Part shown: one piece after another, positions 5,263 through 14,158 of the stretch
How positions within the stretch are numbered: the first letter of the stretch is position 1
Layout: the number at the start of each line of letters is the position of its first letter
Virus record (IMG/VR): IMGVR_UViG_3300032213_000055
Location: 1 to 27,916 of that record
DNA length: 27,916 nucleotides
Source: a virus
Direction: 5' to 3' (one strand)
Translations under genes and position numbers: made by a program
The notes under the pieces: generated by a model
Databases searched by the model: none
What the model saw: the letters and a program-made list of their open reading frames with translations, nothing else
Told to the model about the DNA's origin: nothing

Positions 5263-8175
5263 TTAAGCGTAAACGACTTCAGATGTGTTAATAGTTGCCA
5301 CCCATCGAATGTTGGTAGCGGCTGCGCCAGTGGCTGTGATAGCAAGACCACCGTTGGTGGTATCTGCTGACAGCGCCAGTGTCCAGCCGGGGACGTTGCT
5401 GATAGCTGTTACTGTGGAAGCCACAAGCGTTGTTGTGGCAGCGATGGATTCTCTGCGGATCAAACCCTCAACTTTCCATGCCGCCGATTCAGTGCCGCCA
5501 GCGGCTTGCCTACGGGCAACAACTGTTCCCGTAAAAGAAACTGCAGAAGCAGTTCTTAGAATAATTTGATTGTCTGTACTAGGGGAAACAACTGCAGTTA
5601 TACGATTGGTAACTAGTACTGTTGGCGTAGCATCTGTTGTTTGTTTTTTGAGAATAAACGTGGATGTTTGGGCAGTAGTACCAGTTTCTCCACCCCCAAA
5701 AGCATATTGTCCTCTAATTGTAGTAGATCCACCCTGTACAGCTATTGAATTTACTGCCGCAGCACTGGTCTGTGATCCATCATGCAATGCCATTGATCCA
5801 GGACCAGCAGCGCCTGGATTACTTAGTAAGTGGTTCATGCCAAGTACAACTGAGTTTTGTCCTGATGCACTACCTCCACCGAATTGACCCCCTCCTAACA
5901 CTAAGGAGTGTTGACCTGATGCACTAGCGTTTGCTCCAATAGCCGCTGAGTAAGTACCTGCTGCTCTTGCTCGATACCCTATAGCTATAGCACTTGTATT
6001 TATAGCCCCATATGAGTTAGTATTATCTAGTACAGCAGCAGCAAACGAATCAGCACCAGAGGCGTAAGAACCACCGAGGGCCATTGCTCCATCACCTGTT
6101 ACGGCTTGAGAACCAGTGTTTCCTGAGTTTTGACCTATTGCCGTAGAACCAGTAGAAGTGGCATTTGTAAAAAATCCAAGCGCAAGCGACCTTGTGCCCG
6201 TTGCTGTAGAACGTCCACCAATAGAGACAGAACCCAAGCCAGACGCTAAGGCTAAAGTAGAAAAAGTGCCTGCGGGGATATTCTCAGAGTAAAGGGCAAG
6301 TCTTTTTGTATCGCCAGAATTCCAAGACGTTCCGTTGCATACGATCTGAATACCTTGACCGGGATACAAAGTGGCAGTAGCCAAGCCATCAATGGTTTCA
6401 GCACCATTTGGGTCAATGGTAATGACGTTAGTAGACGCCCCTGTGTTCCAAATGGTGACGTTGAAACCTGCACCCAGCGTTGTAGCAGAAGTCAACGACA
6501 CGGTGAACGTGCCGCTGGTGCAGTTGATGATCGTCCCGAGGTCGCCAGCAACGACTGTGTAGGCCGAGGTCTTGTTGGAGATCGTGATAGCTGAGGGGCC
6601 ACCACCACCGCCTCCAGAAACAGCAACCGTAACAGCGCCGCTAGAGTTGGTTGCTGTAACGCCTGGACCTGTAAAGTTTAGGCTCGTCAAAGCTGTGGTT
6701 AGCGTCGATCCTTCATCCTGAACGGTAATGCTTGGACCTGCCGGACCTGTCGGTCCAGTCGCGCCAGTGGCGCCAGTGGCGCCTGTTGCGCCCGTTGGGC
6801 CAGTAGGACCAACAACAGTAGAAGCTGCACCTGTAGGACCAGTTGGGCCAGTAGCGCCTTGAATGCCTTGTGATCCAGTAGGACCAGTTGGACCTTGAAT
6901 ACCTTGTGCGCCTGTGGGTCCAGTATTTCCTGTCGCGCCCGTTGGGCCAGTCGGACCAGCAACGCCTTGAATACCCTGAATTCCTTGAGGACCAGTAGGG
7001 CCAACAGTGCCTTGAATGCCTTGTGGACCTGTCGGGCCTATTTCGCCTTGGATTCCTTGTGGACCCGTAGGACCAGCAACACCCTGAATGCCTTGTGGTC
7101 CAGTAGGGCCAACAGCGCCTTGAGGGCCAGTAGGTCCAGCAACACCCTGCGGTCCTGTTGCGCCTGTTGGACCTGTCGGGCCGGGAACGGTAGATGCTGC
7201 GCCTGTAGGGCCAGTAGCACCCGTTGGACCTGTAGGACCAGTCACACCAACCGACTGAATAACAACCAGCAAATCCTGATTGTTGGAAAAGTTTGTTGTT
7301 CCAGTACCGCTAGACGTTACCAATGTAACTGGCAAAGTCACATAGCTATTTAGAACAATAGTAGGAGTTGCTGAGACTTCCCACTTTTGGTAGTTGTTTG
7401 AATTGCCTATATCTTGCAAAACAAAGCTGTCGCCTGTCTTAATAAAAGACAAGAAAATGTCAATATCTATGCCGCCCTGCTCAAGATGACTCAGAGTAAT
7501 TGCAGTGGCAGAAATTTGCGTGGTGTTATTCCAAAACAAATATCCGTTAGCTGGAATGCCAGATGTTTGCGTTGTACTAGCTTTATAGTCATAAAAACTA
7601 GACGATTGACCATCTGCTCCTGTCGGTCCAGTTGGGCCAGTAGGTCCAACAACAGTAGAAGCGGCTCCTGTAGGTCCAGTTGGGCCTTGAATGCCTTGTG
7701 CGCCTGTGGGTCCAGTGGCTCCCGTTAAGCCTTGAATACCTTGTGCGCCTGTCGGTCCAGTTGGTCCTTGTATGCCAGTTGATCCTGTTGCGCCCGTTGG
7801 TCCAGTAGCGCCTTGGATGCCTTGCGAACCAGTTGGGCCTTGAATGCCCTGAACACCTTGGATGCCTTGGATGCCCTGAATGCCTTGCGGCCCTGTAGGA
7901 CCAATGTTGCCTTGCGGCCCTGTTGGGCCTGTGGGGCCAGCAACAGTAGATGTCGGACCCGTTGGGCCAGTAGGACCAATACTTCCTTGTGTGCCAGTTG
8001 GACCAGTAGGGCCAGTCGGTCCAACCACTCCACGATCAATCCTAGCCTCAACACGAGGTTGAGGAACAACTTCAAGATTGACGTTTCCTACAGGATTGAT
8101 TTCAACGGAAACATTGTTTTGGTCAACAACATTAACCGTGACAGGGTTAGAGTTTGTGCTGATTGATGCTCTCAT
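5263..8175 (-). CDS. Collagen-like tail fibre with YadA-like head repeats
   Basis: A 970-residue modular fibre. Residues 1-50 are a beta-rich N-terminal part that probably attaches to the tail. Residues 52-189 are collagen-like Gly-X-Y triplets dominated by GPT and GIQ. Residues 190-310 form a globular beta insert. Residues 312-481 are a second collagen block. Residues 525-625 are a small beta domain ([15 protein letters not shown] to [15 protein letters not shown]). Residues about 648-835 carry repeats of the type [14 protein letters not shown] that resemble YadA trimeric head repeats. The remainder is a beta C-terminal domain ending NTSEVVYA. All parts are trimer-forming types, so a homotrimeric fibre for host binding is expected. 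The start overlaps the previous stop (ATGA). Confidence 0.88.
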   Translation of the reverse strand: MRASISTNSNPVTVNVVDQNNVSVEINPVGNVNLEVVPQPRVEARIDRGVVGPTGPTGPTGTQGSIGPTGPTGPTSTVAGPTGPTGPQGNIGPTGPQGIQGIQGIQGVQGIQGPTGSQGIQGATGPTGATGSTGIQGPTGPTGAQGIQGLTGATGPTGAQGIQGPTGPTGAASTVVGPTGPTGPTGADGQSSSFYDYKASTTQTSGIPANGYLFWNNTTQISATAITLSHLEQGGIDIDIFLSFIKTGDSFVLQDIGNSNNYQKWEVSATPTIVLNSYVTLPVTLVTSSGTGTTNFSNNQDLLVVIQSVGVTGPTGPTGATGPTGAASTVPGPTGPTGATGPQGVAGPTGPQGAVGPTGPQGIQGVAGPTGPQGIQGEIGPTGPQGIQGTVGPTGPQGIQGIQGVAGPTGPTGATGNTGPTGAQGIQGPTGPTGSQGIQGATGPTGPTGAASTVVGPTGPTGATGATGATGATGPTGPAGPSITVQDEGSTLTTALTSLNFTGPGVTATNSSGAVTVAVSGGGGGGPSAITISNKTSAYTVVAGDLGTIINCTSGTFTVSLTSATTLGAGFNVTIWNTGASTNVITIDPNGAETIDGLATATLYPGQGIQIVCNGTSWNSGDTKRLALYSENIPAGTFSTLALASGLGSVSIGGRSTATGTRSLALGFFTNATSTGSTAIGQNSGNTGSQAVTGDGAMALGGSYASGADSFAAAVLDNTNSYGAINTSAIAIGYRARAAGTYSAAIGANASASGQHSLVLGGGQFGGGSASGQNSVVLGMNHLLSNPGAAGPGSMALHDGSQTSAAAVNSIAVQGGSTTIRGQYAFGGGETGTTAQTSTFILKKQTTDATPTVLVTNRITAVVSPSTDNQIILRTASAVSFTGTVVARRQAAGGTESAAWKVEGLIRRESIAATTTLVASTVTAISNVPGWTLALSADTTNGGLAITATGAAATNIRWVATINTSEVVYA
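6733..7242 (-). repeat. Collagen-like Gly-X-Y coding repeat, block 2
   Basis: About 510 bp of 9-nt periodic sequence encodes fibre residues 312-481. Triplets are mostly [12 protein letters not shown] and GVA. One interruption (AASTV) occurs near each end. On the + strand it appears as ccagttggacc-like and ccttgaatgcc-like units. Synonymous codons vary between units, so it is degenerate at DNA level though strictly periodic in protein. Such tracts can change copy number by recombination and are prone to assembly error. Confidence 0.9.
7609..8022 (-). repeat. Collagen-like Gly-X-Y coding repeat, block 1
   Basis: About 414 bp of the same periodic type encodes fibre residues 52-189, with interruptions TSTVA and AASTVV. 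It includes a GIQ-rich tract near residues 98-114. The ...[10 protein letters not shown]... segments recur in both blocks, indicating internal duplication within the fibre gene. Confidence 0.9.
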
Positions 8176-8654
8176 AGCACCACCACACCGTCAGAACGTA
8201 CAAGGAACAACAGGAAGATAATCATGTCATCTGCTGGAGTGCTACCAGAAACAGGGAACGATACCTTCACACGACCTGAATACCCCACGCAGTTTTGCGC
8301 GTTAATATCAAGCTGCGGATCAGTCGCCATCAAGCCCCATGCGCCAGCATCAATCACAAGCGTACAAGTGCCAGCAACAGCAGCAATGTTTGTGACTGTC
8401 AGAGGAATAGCAGCCGGGGTTGGCGTGTAATCGGCAATGTCAAAGGTCAGCCCGTTACGGGTGTCCTGAATGTTGGTGACATTGCGTCTAACGATTTGAG
8501 CATCAATGGTTGCGCCTGTAAGGTTGACGGGCAAGCCAAGAGATGTGAAAGACAAGTTCCAGTACGTTTGCTGATCCCAAACGAGTTCGCCAGCTAGGAT
8601 TGGATTGTCAAAGCCCGACACTTGGGCTAAAGAGTTGCGATTAAAAATTGCCAT
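8172..8654 (-). CDS. Ig-like structural protein beside fibre (BppU N-domain-like)
   Basis: A 160-residue beta-rich protein. The section [20 protein letters not shown] followed by [14 protein letters not shown] looks like the Ig-like N-terminal domain found in phage upper-baseplate (BppU-type) proteins, where a short strand pair precedes 'dLTGatv...v'. The rest alternates strands ([33 protein letters not shown]) and ends DGVVVL. GGGAGTC before ATG 8654 is a good ribosome site. The stop overlaps the start of the collagen-like fibre, so the two are translationally coupled. A joint role as fibre and its tail adaptor is inferred. The BppU link is a weak, by-eye resemblance. Confidence 0.5.
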   Translation of the reverse strand: MAIFNRNSLAQVSGFDNPILAGELVWDQQTYWNLSFTSLGLPVNLTGATIDAQIVRRNVTNIQDTRNGLTFDIADYTPTPAAIPLTVTNIAAVAGTCTLVIDAGAWGLMATDPQLDINAQNCVGYSGRVKVSFPVSGSTPADDMIIFLLFLVRSDGVVVL

Positions 8655-8729
8655 GATGACTCCCTGTTCTCAGGTGGTGACGCTCCCCATGTACTCACAG
8701 GGCTACGGGTCTTGTCATGTATTGATGGA

Positions 8730-8738
8730 ATTATCCCA
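8730..8738 (-). promoter_or_regulatory. Candidate extended -10 promoter for fibre genes
   Basis: Reading the - strand, TGGGATAAT fits an extended -10 (TGn plus a 5/6 match to TATAAT). It lies just after the stop of the glycine-rich fibre gene, in a 91-bp gap that is one of the larger ones in the late operon. The -35 region is poor (a TTG-containing hexamer about 16 nt upstream), so activity would rest on the extended -10. It would give the fibre genes a separate start. This is tentative. Confidence 0.22.
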
Positions 8739-8745
8739 CTATTTC

Positions 8746-9744
8746 TTACCAGCGCAACAGCACAGCACCTGCGCCGCCACCGCCACCGCCACCGCCAGCG
8801 TTAGAATTTGCACCGCCGGAGCCTCCTGCCGCACCGCCTGAGTTGCTACCACCAGCACCGCCAGCGCCTGAAACAGATGAAGAACTATTGCCACCCGCAC
8901 TACCTGCAGTGCCGTTAAAAGCAGAACCTCCCCCACCACCGGGATTGGCAAATACGGCTGCCCCACCGCCACCACCACTAGACCACCCGGCTCCGCCAGA
9001 ACCACCACCCCAATAATATATACCTTCACCAGAATCAATAGTACTTGGTCCTTGACCTCCAGAAAAACCAATAACATTGACGAATTCTTTTAAAAACGGC
9101 GAAGAAGTCGTTATGGTCGGTGTTGTTCCTGTGCCGCCACCAGGGCCACCAGAAACAACTACAAAACTACCAAAAGAAGATGCGCCTCCCGTGGTTCCGT
9201 TTGATGAAGTAGAGCTATTGCTACCCGCACTACCCGCACCTCCTGCCCCGACTGTTACTGCAATGTTTTGGCCGGGAGTTAAACCAGTGACAAGGCATTG
9301 AGCAGCATTACTGCCGCCATTTACAACCGCGCCACCAGCGCTATTTACGCCACCTTTACCTCCACCACCCCCTGCAATAACAGTTGCCATTACAGAAGTT
9401 ACGCCTGCCGGAACAGTAAAAGTACCACTTGCTACAAACAATTGCTGGTTAGTGCCAATAGGAATAACAACAGCGCCAGTAAGTCCGTTAACGCTAGTAA
9501 CACCTCCATTAGCCGCACTAGTTGCAGTGGCTGCGTTACCGCTAATGTTAATGCCCCAAGTGCCAGAAGCATCACCACCAGTTCGTGATGGGACGTTAAG
9601 GTTTGCTCTTGCATCAGAATTTGTTGATGCTCCAGTGCCTCCATTGGCTACAGGAACAGCGTTTACAAGGCCATCAGTAGCATCTAGCTGACCAGCAGTG
9701 TTTAGGTTGTTTGCAAGCTGAGAAAGATTAAAGGCTTGTGTCAT
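8746..9744 (-). CDS. Tail fibre/adhesin with glycine-rich C-terminal domain
   Basis: A 332-residue protein. The N-terminal third carries the phage tail-fibre signature PVANGGTGASTNSDARANLN, followed by SGNAATATSAANGGVTSVNG. From about residue 105 (FVASGTFTVPAGVTSVMATV) a glycine-rich domain begins. Runs of Gly, Ser, Ala and Asn form many GGGGG clusters, and the end is GAGAVLLRW. This is the phage glycine-rich adhesin pattern, in which polyglycine type II helices form a receptor-binding sandwich with variable loops. AAGGACGCAAC before ATG 9744 is a good ribosome site. It likely sits at the tail tip next to the J-like protein. Host range should depend on the variable loops between Gly runs. Confidence 0.8.
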   Translation of the reverse strand: MTQAFNLSQLANNLNTAGQLDATDGLVNAVPVANGGTGASTNSDARANLNVPSRTGGDASGTWGINISGNAATATSAANGGVTSVNGLTGAVVIPIGTNQQLFVASGTFTVPAGVTSVMATVIAGGGGGKGGVNSAGGAVVNGGSNAAQCLVTGLTPGQNIAVTVGAGGAGSAGSNSSTSSNGTTGGASSFGSFVVVSGGPGGGTGTTPTITTSSPFLKEFVNVIGFSGGQGPSTIDSGEGIYYWGGGSGGAGWSSGGGGGAAVFANPGGGGGSAFNGTAGSAGGNSSSSVSGAGGAGGSNSGGAAGGSGGANSNAGGGGGGGGAGAVLLRW

Positions 9745-9753
9745 GTTGCGTCC

Positions 9754-12700
9754 TTATGCTGCGCCATCTCTGGCAAATGTTTGCTGATTCAACAAGGTAA
9801 AGTTGTTGTTAAACGCCGTTACCAAATTATAGTTTGATGTGCTTGCTGTGTAATCCAAGCCGCTGCCTTGAGCAAGCAATACGCCGTTTGCGTAAATCTC
9901 AAGCGCCAAAGGATTACTTGTAAACGGATATGTCAATGCGCCATTAACAGAATACGCAACAGTGTTTGTGACGTTAGACGCAGGGATACCAAGGTTGTTT
10001 TCTGCGTACATGATAAGCGTCATTTTGCCTGTCACGTTAGCAGGAAAACCTGTAATCGCATTGCCCGACAAGTCATAGTCAATTTCACTAAGTTGAGTTC
10101 CATTGACATACAAAGATTCAAAGCCATTACGCACAGTCACATTTGTAGAATTAATAGACGATGCGTTGACCAGATCATATGTGTAACGACTAAACGGCCT
10201 GTAAGCAGCGCCAGCAGCACGTTGCCTAAACACTCCAAGACCTGCTGTTGCACCAGAAATAGTGGTCGTAAACGTAATTGTCTTTGTAGACACATTGACC
10301 GACTGAACCGTAAAGGTTGTTTGTGTAGATGCAGGGTCTGGTTGCGATGCGGCAAAACACAACTTGTCACCAGCCTCAATGATTTGGTCGGTGGCATCTC
10401 CGTAAACAATAGTGGTTGAACCGCTTGAGGCAATTGTTGTTCCAAGCACTTCATAATATTGACTTGTGCTAACTGCTCTCATGTTGTACACAACAACAAT
10501 TTCACCAACAGCACAAGCCGTGTTCAGCACAACAGTTGTTGTTGTCTCCGAGTACAAAGATGTGTCTAGCAAGCAACCATTCTTAAACACAAGAATGTTG
10601 CCAACAACGTGAGTTACAGCAAATGATGTTTGACCTGCTGTAGCAACAAAAACTGACTCTGTGTAAAAGAATTGATCTTGTTCTGTAAAGCCAACTACAC
10701 GACCATAAATGTCTACTGTTAAAGTTGCTGCGGAAAAAGATTTGGAATAAACGCCAGAGCCAAAGTTCAGGAACTTTTGCAAAGAAACAACCATTGACCC
10801 GTTTGTGTTGTTGGTCACACTTAACAAACCATCAGCAGAGCTAATGGCTGTTGTTCCTGCTTGCGTCAATTGTCCTGTGCGTTGGTCAAGGTCAATAAAG
10901 TTAAAGCCATCTTCCAATGCGCCCCATACGGATGAGTCATATACAGAAGTATCTGTTGGCACAAACGCACCGCCCAAGTTTGCAAAGCCAGCGTTGCCCA
11001 CAGCAAAGCTGAACTTGCGGTTTGTTCGGTTAGCAAACAACAGGTAATTGTTTGTTCCAAAATTACCTGCGTACCATGTGTAGTCAGCAGGGTTTGGGCT
11101 ACCGTTTGCAGTTGGGTTGTTTAGCAAGCCGTAGTATGTTTTATTGCGAGGGTTTGTGCTGAATCCTGATGTGCCTGTGGCGTTGTCAGCATAAGCAACA
11201 GCAATCCATCGCTCAACATACTGGAATGTTGTTGGCCTCCAGTTAAACACAGTCGATGCTGGCGAGTATTCGCTGGTAGCAATTGGGTTGACCAGACGAG
11301 AAAACAGATACCAGTTGCCAGCAGGAATTTGCAAGTTAACTGTAGGCAATGTTTGTCCAGCAGAGAATGGAACACCGTTGCTTGGCAGTGATGTAGTGCC
11401 GCCAAGAAATCTTTGCGTTGCAGTTGGTGTTGCAAAAGCTGAATACCAAATCTCAGCATACGTTGCAAAACTAGCTGTCCCCATGAATGGCTGAACCGTA
11501 AAACTAGGAACAGCCGCAGAAGGGAAACTAGAAATTACTGTAGGCGCTGGAATAGCACCAAAGAAAGACGGGTCAGGCAAGTCTGAGTTAGGTGCTGGAA
11601 CGTACTTTGTGATGTCCTGATCGTCATACACTTGTGCGTTATATTCGTTCAACTCAAACGATGCGCCAAGGTTGCCATCAGGCAAAGACACTTCAGACAC
11701 ACGCATCACCCTGAAAGGCTTGTTTGTCCAGCCATAAGATGAGTTGGTCACAGTCACCACATCGCCAGCATCAACCTGGATACCAACATATGCTGTGCTG
11801 AAGCTAACAATCAGGTCTTCACGGGCTTGCTCAAGAATTCTGGTTGCAAGGTACTGAGCCTGAACCGAATCGTTGGTCATCGCAAACTGGACAGATTGCT
11901 TGTTGATTGGCTCGTTGGGATACAGCAACTCTGCTGGTGTCTCGTAATAAACAAAGTCAGATTGATCGCGGTTCTGCCCACTAGGAAACTCTGCTTCAAT
12001 CTGGTTGACGCTGCTTGTAATGTCGTAAGCACTGACGCGAATCTCGCCAATAATAGAGTCATCATCAAAAGCATAAGCCACTGAAGACTCTTTGTTGATG
12101 ACAACACTCCATTGGCCTTGTGCTGCGTTGTATTGATTCCATGAATCGCAAACGATCATAATGGAATTGATGTTGTTCAGGCATGACTGCCCTGTATCAA
12201 TAACACCATTGATGCGATAGCGAGGTTGCGTTAAAACACCTGTCCCAGGTTGTGTGTACGGAATTAAGCCATCGCTGTATGCGTTCAAAGCAGTAGCAGA
12301 TGTGGCGTCTACCAAGTCTGCTGGCATAGCGCCACCGTACTTTTGGTTTGTGATGTAGTCGTACCAAACATCTCCCGGCTTTGCAGCGCCAGTACCATTA
12401 AGATAATGGCTGACAGAGTAAGTCAGGGTTTGCATACTTGTAGTCTCTGCCTCTTGGTTGTAATTCATTTTTACAATCGCAAAGGCAAGACCGTTCATCT
12501 GTCGATTAGTTGCTGACCACCGCAATTCAGATGGCAGGTCAGAACCACCCATGTATGTTGATGGCAAAGCTGCACCGTTGGCAGACGTAATGACACCAGA
12601 TTCTGTTGACTTGTACAAAGCAATAAACAGGTTGCCACTGACTTTAGTGTCCACGTTACCTGCGCTGTCAGTCAGGCTAACGACCTTTGTTTGGTCTGTG

Positions 12701-13077
12701 CCATCAAACGTAATCTTGCGATCACCCCAATACATATCTGTCAGGTCAAACGAGAATTGACCGTTGGGACTTATGTGCGAAATTGCCAGAACGTAGTACA
12801 TCGTCTTGGCATCAGTGCTAAGAGCAGCATCTACAAACGATCCACCCATGTAAGCGTCACCATAAACCACAGGAATGCTGTTTGTTGACGATGGTGGAAC
12901 TTGCTGGCGAACCCCGTTGTCTACCGCTTGATTGTCACTTGCGTTAGGAGCAAATGCGCGAGACAGCAATGAAGACACGGCAAAGTTAATTGCAAAAGCA
13001 ACTGCCATCTGTCCAGCAGTTAAAGCGACCCCGGTTGCAAGACCGTAGTACGCCGCAACAATCATCGTCCCGACCAT
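9754..13077 (-). CDS. Tail tip / host-specificity protein (lambda J-like)
   Basis: A 1107-residue central tail tip protein. The N-terminus is hydrophobic (residues about 5-45). Next comes QQVPPSSTNSIPVVYGDAYM, the typical entry to the J/gp hub fold (phage-tail_3 type). The tail-hub part extends to about residue 520, including a conserved AGDVVTVTNSSYGW strand. Fibronectin-like and other beta domains follow, and the C-terminal region has two copies of a 'taGQtsF...vfkNG.lL' type domain. This protein normally closes the tail tube and positions receptor-binding elements. AAGGAATAGTT gives the ribosome site. The next gene downstream is the glycine-rich adhesin. Clear call by length, position and motif. 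Confidence 0.85.
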   Translation of the reverse strand: MVGTMIVAAYYGLATGVALTAGQMAVAFAINFAVSSLLSRAFAPNASDNQAVDNGVRQQVPPSSTNSIPVVYGDAYMGGSFVDAALSTDAKTMYYVLAISHISPNGQFSFDLTDMYWGDRKITFDGTDQTKVVSLTDSAGNVDTKVSGNLFIALYKSTESGVITSANGAALPSTYMGGSDLPSELRWSATNRQMNGLAFAIVKMNYNQEAETTSMQTLTYSVSHYLNGTGAAKPGDVWYDYITNQKYGGAMPADLVDATSATALNAYSDGLIPYTQPGTGVLTQPRYRINGVIDTGQSCLNNINSIMIVCDSWNQYNAAQGQWSVVINKESSVAYAFDDDSIIGEIRVSAYDITSSVNQIEAEFPSGQNRDQSDFVYYETPAELLYPNEPINKQSVQFAMTNDSVQAQYLATRILEQAREDLIVSFSTAYVGIQVDAGDVVTVTNSSYGWTNKPFRVMRVSEVSLPDGNLGASFELNEYNAQVYDDQDITKYVPAPNSDLPDPSFFGAIPAPTVISSFPSAAVPSFTVQPFMGTASFATYAEIWYSAFATPTATQRFLGGTTSLPSNGVPFSAGQTLPTVNLQIPAGNWYLFSRLVNPIATSEYSPASTVFNWRPTTFQYVERWIAVAYADNATGTSGFSTNPRNKTYYGLLNNPTANGSPNPADYTWYAGNFGTNNYLLFANRTNRKFSFAVGNAGFANLGGAFVPTDTSVYDSSVWGALEDGFNFIDLDQRTGQLTQAGTTAISSADGLLSVTNNTNGSMVVSLQKFLNFGSGVYSKSFSAATLTVDIYGRVVGFTEQDQFFYTESVFVATAGQTSFAVTHVVGNILVFKNGCLLDTSLYSETTTTVVLNTACAVGEIVVVYNMRAVSTSQYYEVLGTTIASSGSTTIVYGDATDQIIEAGDKLCFAASQPDPASTQTTFTVQSVNVSTKTITFTTTISGATAGLGVFRQRAAGAAYRPFSRYTYDLVNASSINSTNVTVRNGFESLYVNGTQLSEIDYDLSGNAITGFPANVTGKMTLIMYAENNLGIPASNVTNTVAYSVNGALTYPFTSNPLALEIYANGVLLAQGSGLDYTASTSNYNLVTAFNNNFTLLNQQTFARDGAA

Positions 13078-13079
13078 AA

Positions 13080-13526
13080 CTATTCCTTCACGAAACTAGC
13101 GCCGACAGCTTTGTATCCGCGCTTTGTGTAATTTATCAATGGCCCATTTGCTGATACTGATGTGTAGGCACAATTCACAGCACCATCAGCAATCAGTTTA
13201 CTGGCTATCTTGTCGTATTCAATCCACAACTTGCCACCAACAAGATTGTTTCTGTGTTCGTGATCCACCCACCACAACAACTCATGCAACTCCACAACAT
13301 CAGGACACCAAATGTTCTGTTGCTTAATTGCTATCAATGTCCCGGTCATATGCTTATCAATCAAGATAAAACCACGACCATTGATGATGGCAAAAAGCAA
13401 TTGCTCAACATACTTTGGTGAATGTTTTGTCGTGTCGCCAAGAACGTCTACAGGGTACTCTTTTGAGTAAGCCTCTACAAACTCTAGCAATCTTGGAATA
13501 TCGTATCTTGTCGCAAGTCGGATCAT
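13080..13526 (-). CDS. GNAT-like acetyltransferase in the tail-tip cluster
   Basis: A 148-residue protein with a GNAT-like layout. The start MIRLATRYDIPRLLEFVEAY matches the usual beta1-alpha1 opening. Strand GRGFILIDKHMTGTLIAI is followed by VELHELLWWVDHEHRNN and then GGKLWIEYDKIAS, the position of the acetyl-CoA pyrophosphate loop, although the classic Q/RxxGxG/A is not intact. The C-terminal NYTKRGYKAVGASF fits the usual final strand. GNAT-like genes are found near tail-tip genes in several phages, with no settled role. It overlaps the preceding stop (ATGA) and ends 2 nt before the J-like start. It occupies the slot where lambda has gpK (NlpC/P60); no Cys-His peptidase motif is seen. Confidence 0.65.
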   Translation of the reverse strand: MIRLATRYDIPRLLEFVEAYSKEYPVDVLGDTTKHSPKYVEQLLFAIINGRGFILIDKHMTGTLIAIKQQNIWCPDVVELHELLWWVDHEHRNNLVGGKLWIEYDKIASKLIADGAVNCAYTSVSANGPLINYTKRGYKAVGASFVKE

Positions 13527-14158
13527 ATGCCGAATCGTCTTTGTGATGGTGCTTGTGTAACTGCTTGACTGCCTTGTGTTGGCTCACCACCAAAGTCAAA
13601 GTATGACCCTGCAATAGATGGCACACGATTCATGCTGTTGTCGCCAGGATAGAAGGCTTGCCAAATCTTTGGAGTAGTGCGAACACCGCCAACCCTGTTC
13701 TCCAAGATCGTGCGAAAAGAAGCACACGACAAGCCTACAGTGGCAATACGACTTCTTAGCTGCTCGTTCCAATCCTCAGTGATGGAATAGTTGGAAACAA
13801 TACCCTGATAGCGTTTAAAGAACTGCTGTGTAGGCGTTGTGATGATCTGGTTGTTGGAATCAAGAAATCCACGCCAAATCTCTATGCGCGAACCTTTAAT
13901 GTCAGAGCCTAAAACAATCGCCACGTTTGTTCCATCAACGCCTGTCAATGAAATGTTCAAATCAGAACTGTTGGCTTTGATGTCTCGCTTAATTTCTGAC
14001 AGTTGTAGCAAGCTACCAAGGTTTGTGAATGTGATTCCATTGACCGTAATAGGCGCAGCAGCGTTGCAAAACGTATATATGTTTGATGGCATTGTTAGCC
14101 GAATAAATTCAGCTTGTCGGATAGACGAACTATCCAATGCGGTCATTATTGTTGTCAT
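13523..14158 (-). CDS. Tail protein, DUF2163-like (gpL/GTA-type)
   Basis: A 211-residue protein resembling DUF2163/BR0599-type tail proteins, which sit between the tape measure and the tip in lambda-like and GTA tails. Features: an N-terminal strand AEFIRLTMPSNIYTFCNAAA, then ITVNGITFTNLGSLLQLSEI. The core SSDLNISLTGVDGTNVAIVL is a typical 'e.disL.Gvd' segment, followed by GSRIEIWRGFLDSN and FKRYQGIVSNYSI. Two Cys (CNAAA, LSCASF) are present, but no iron-sulphur pattern is evident. It starts with an ATGA overlap on the upstream gene and ends with an ATGA overlap on the GNAT-like gene. Exact family membership is by pattern only. Confidence 0.65.
   Translation of the reverse strand: MTTIMTALDSSSIRQAEFIRLTMPSNIYTFCNAAAPITVNGITFTNLGSLLQLSEIKRDIKANSSDLNISLTGVDGTNVAIVLGSDIKGSRIEIWRGFLDSNNQIITTPTQQFFKRYQGIVSNYSITEDWNEQLRSRIATVGLSCASFRTILENRVGGVRTTPKIWQAFYPGDNSMNRVPSIAGSYFDFGGEPTQGSQAVTQAPSQRRFGI

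Noticed and set aside
6895-7353. Several long frames on both strands over the collagen repeats (for example 152 residues)
   Set aside because: They are frame shadows of periodic GPT codons and have biased compositions (Ala/Leu/Asn/Cys runs) with no domains.
6733-8022. Regularly repeated sequence that could be taken for a CRISPR array or satellite
   Set aside because: The period is 9 nt and matches Gly-X-Y codons in a single long gene; there are no constant repeats with unique spacers.
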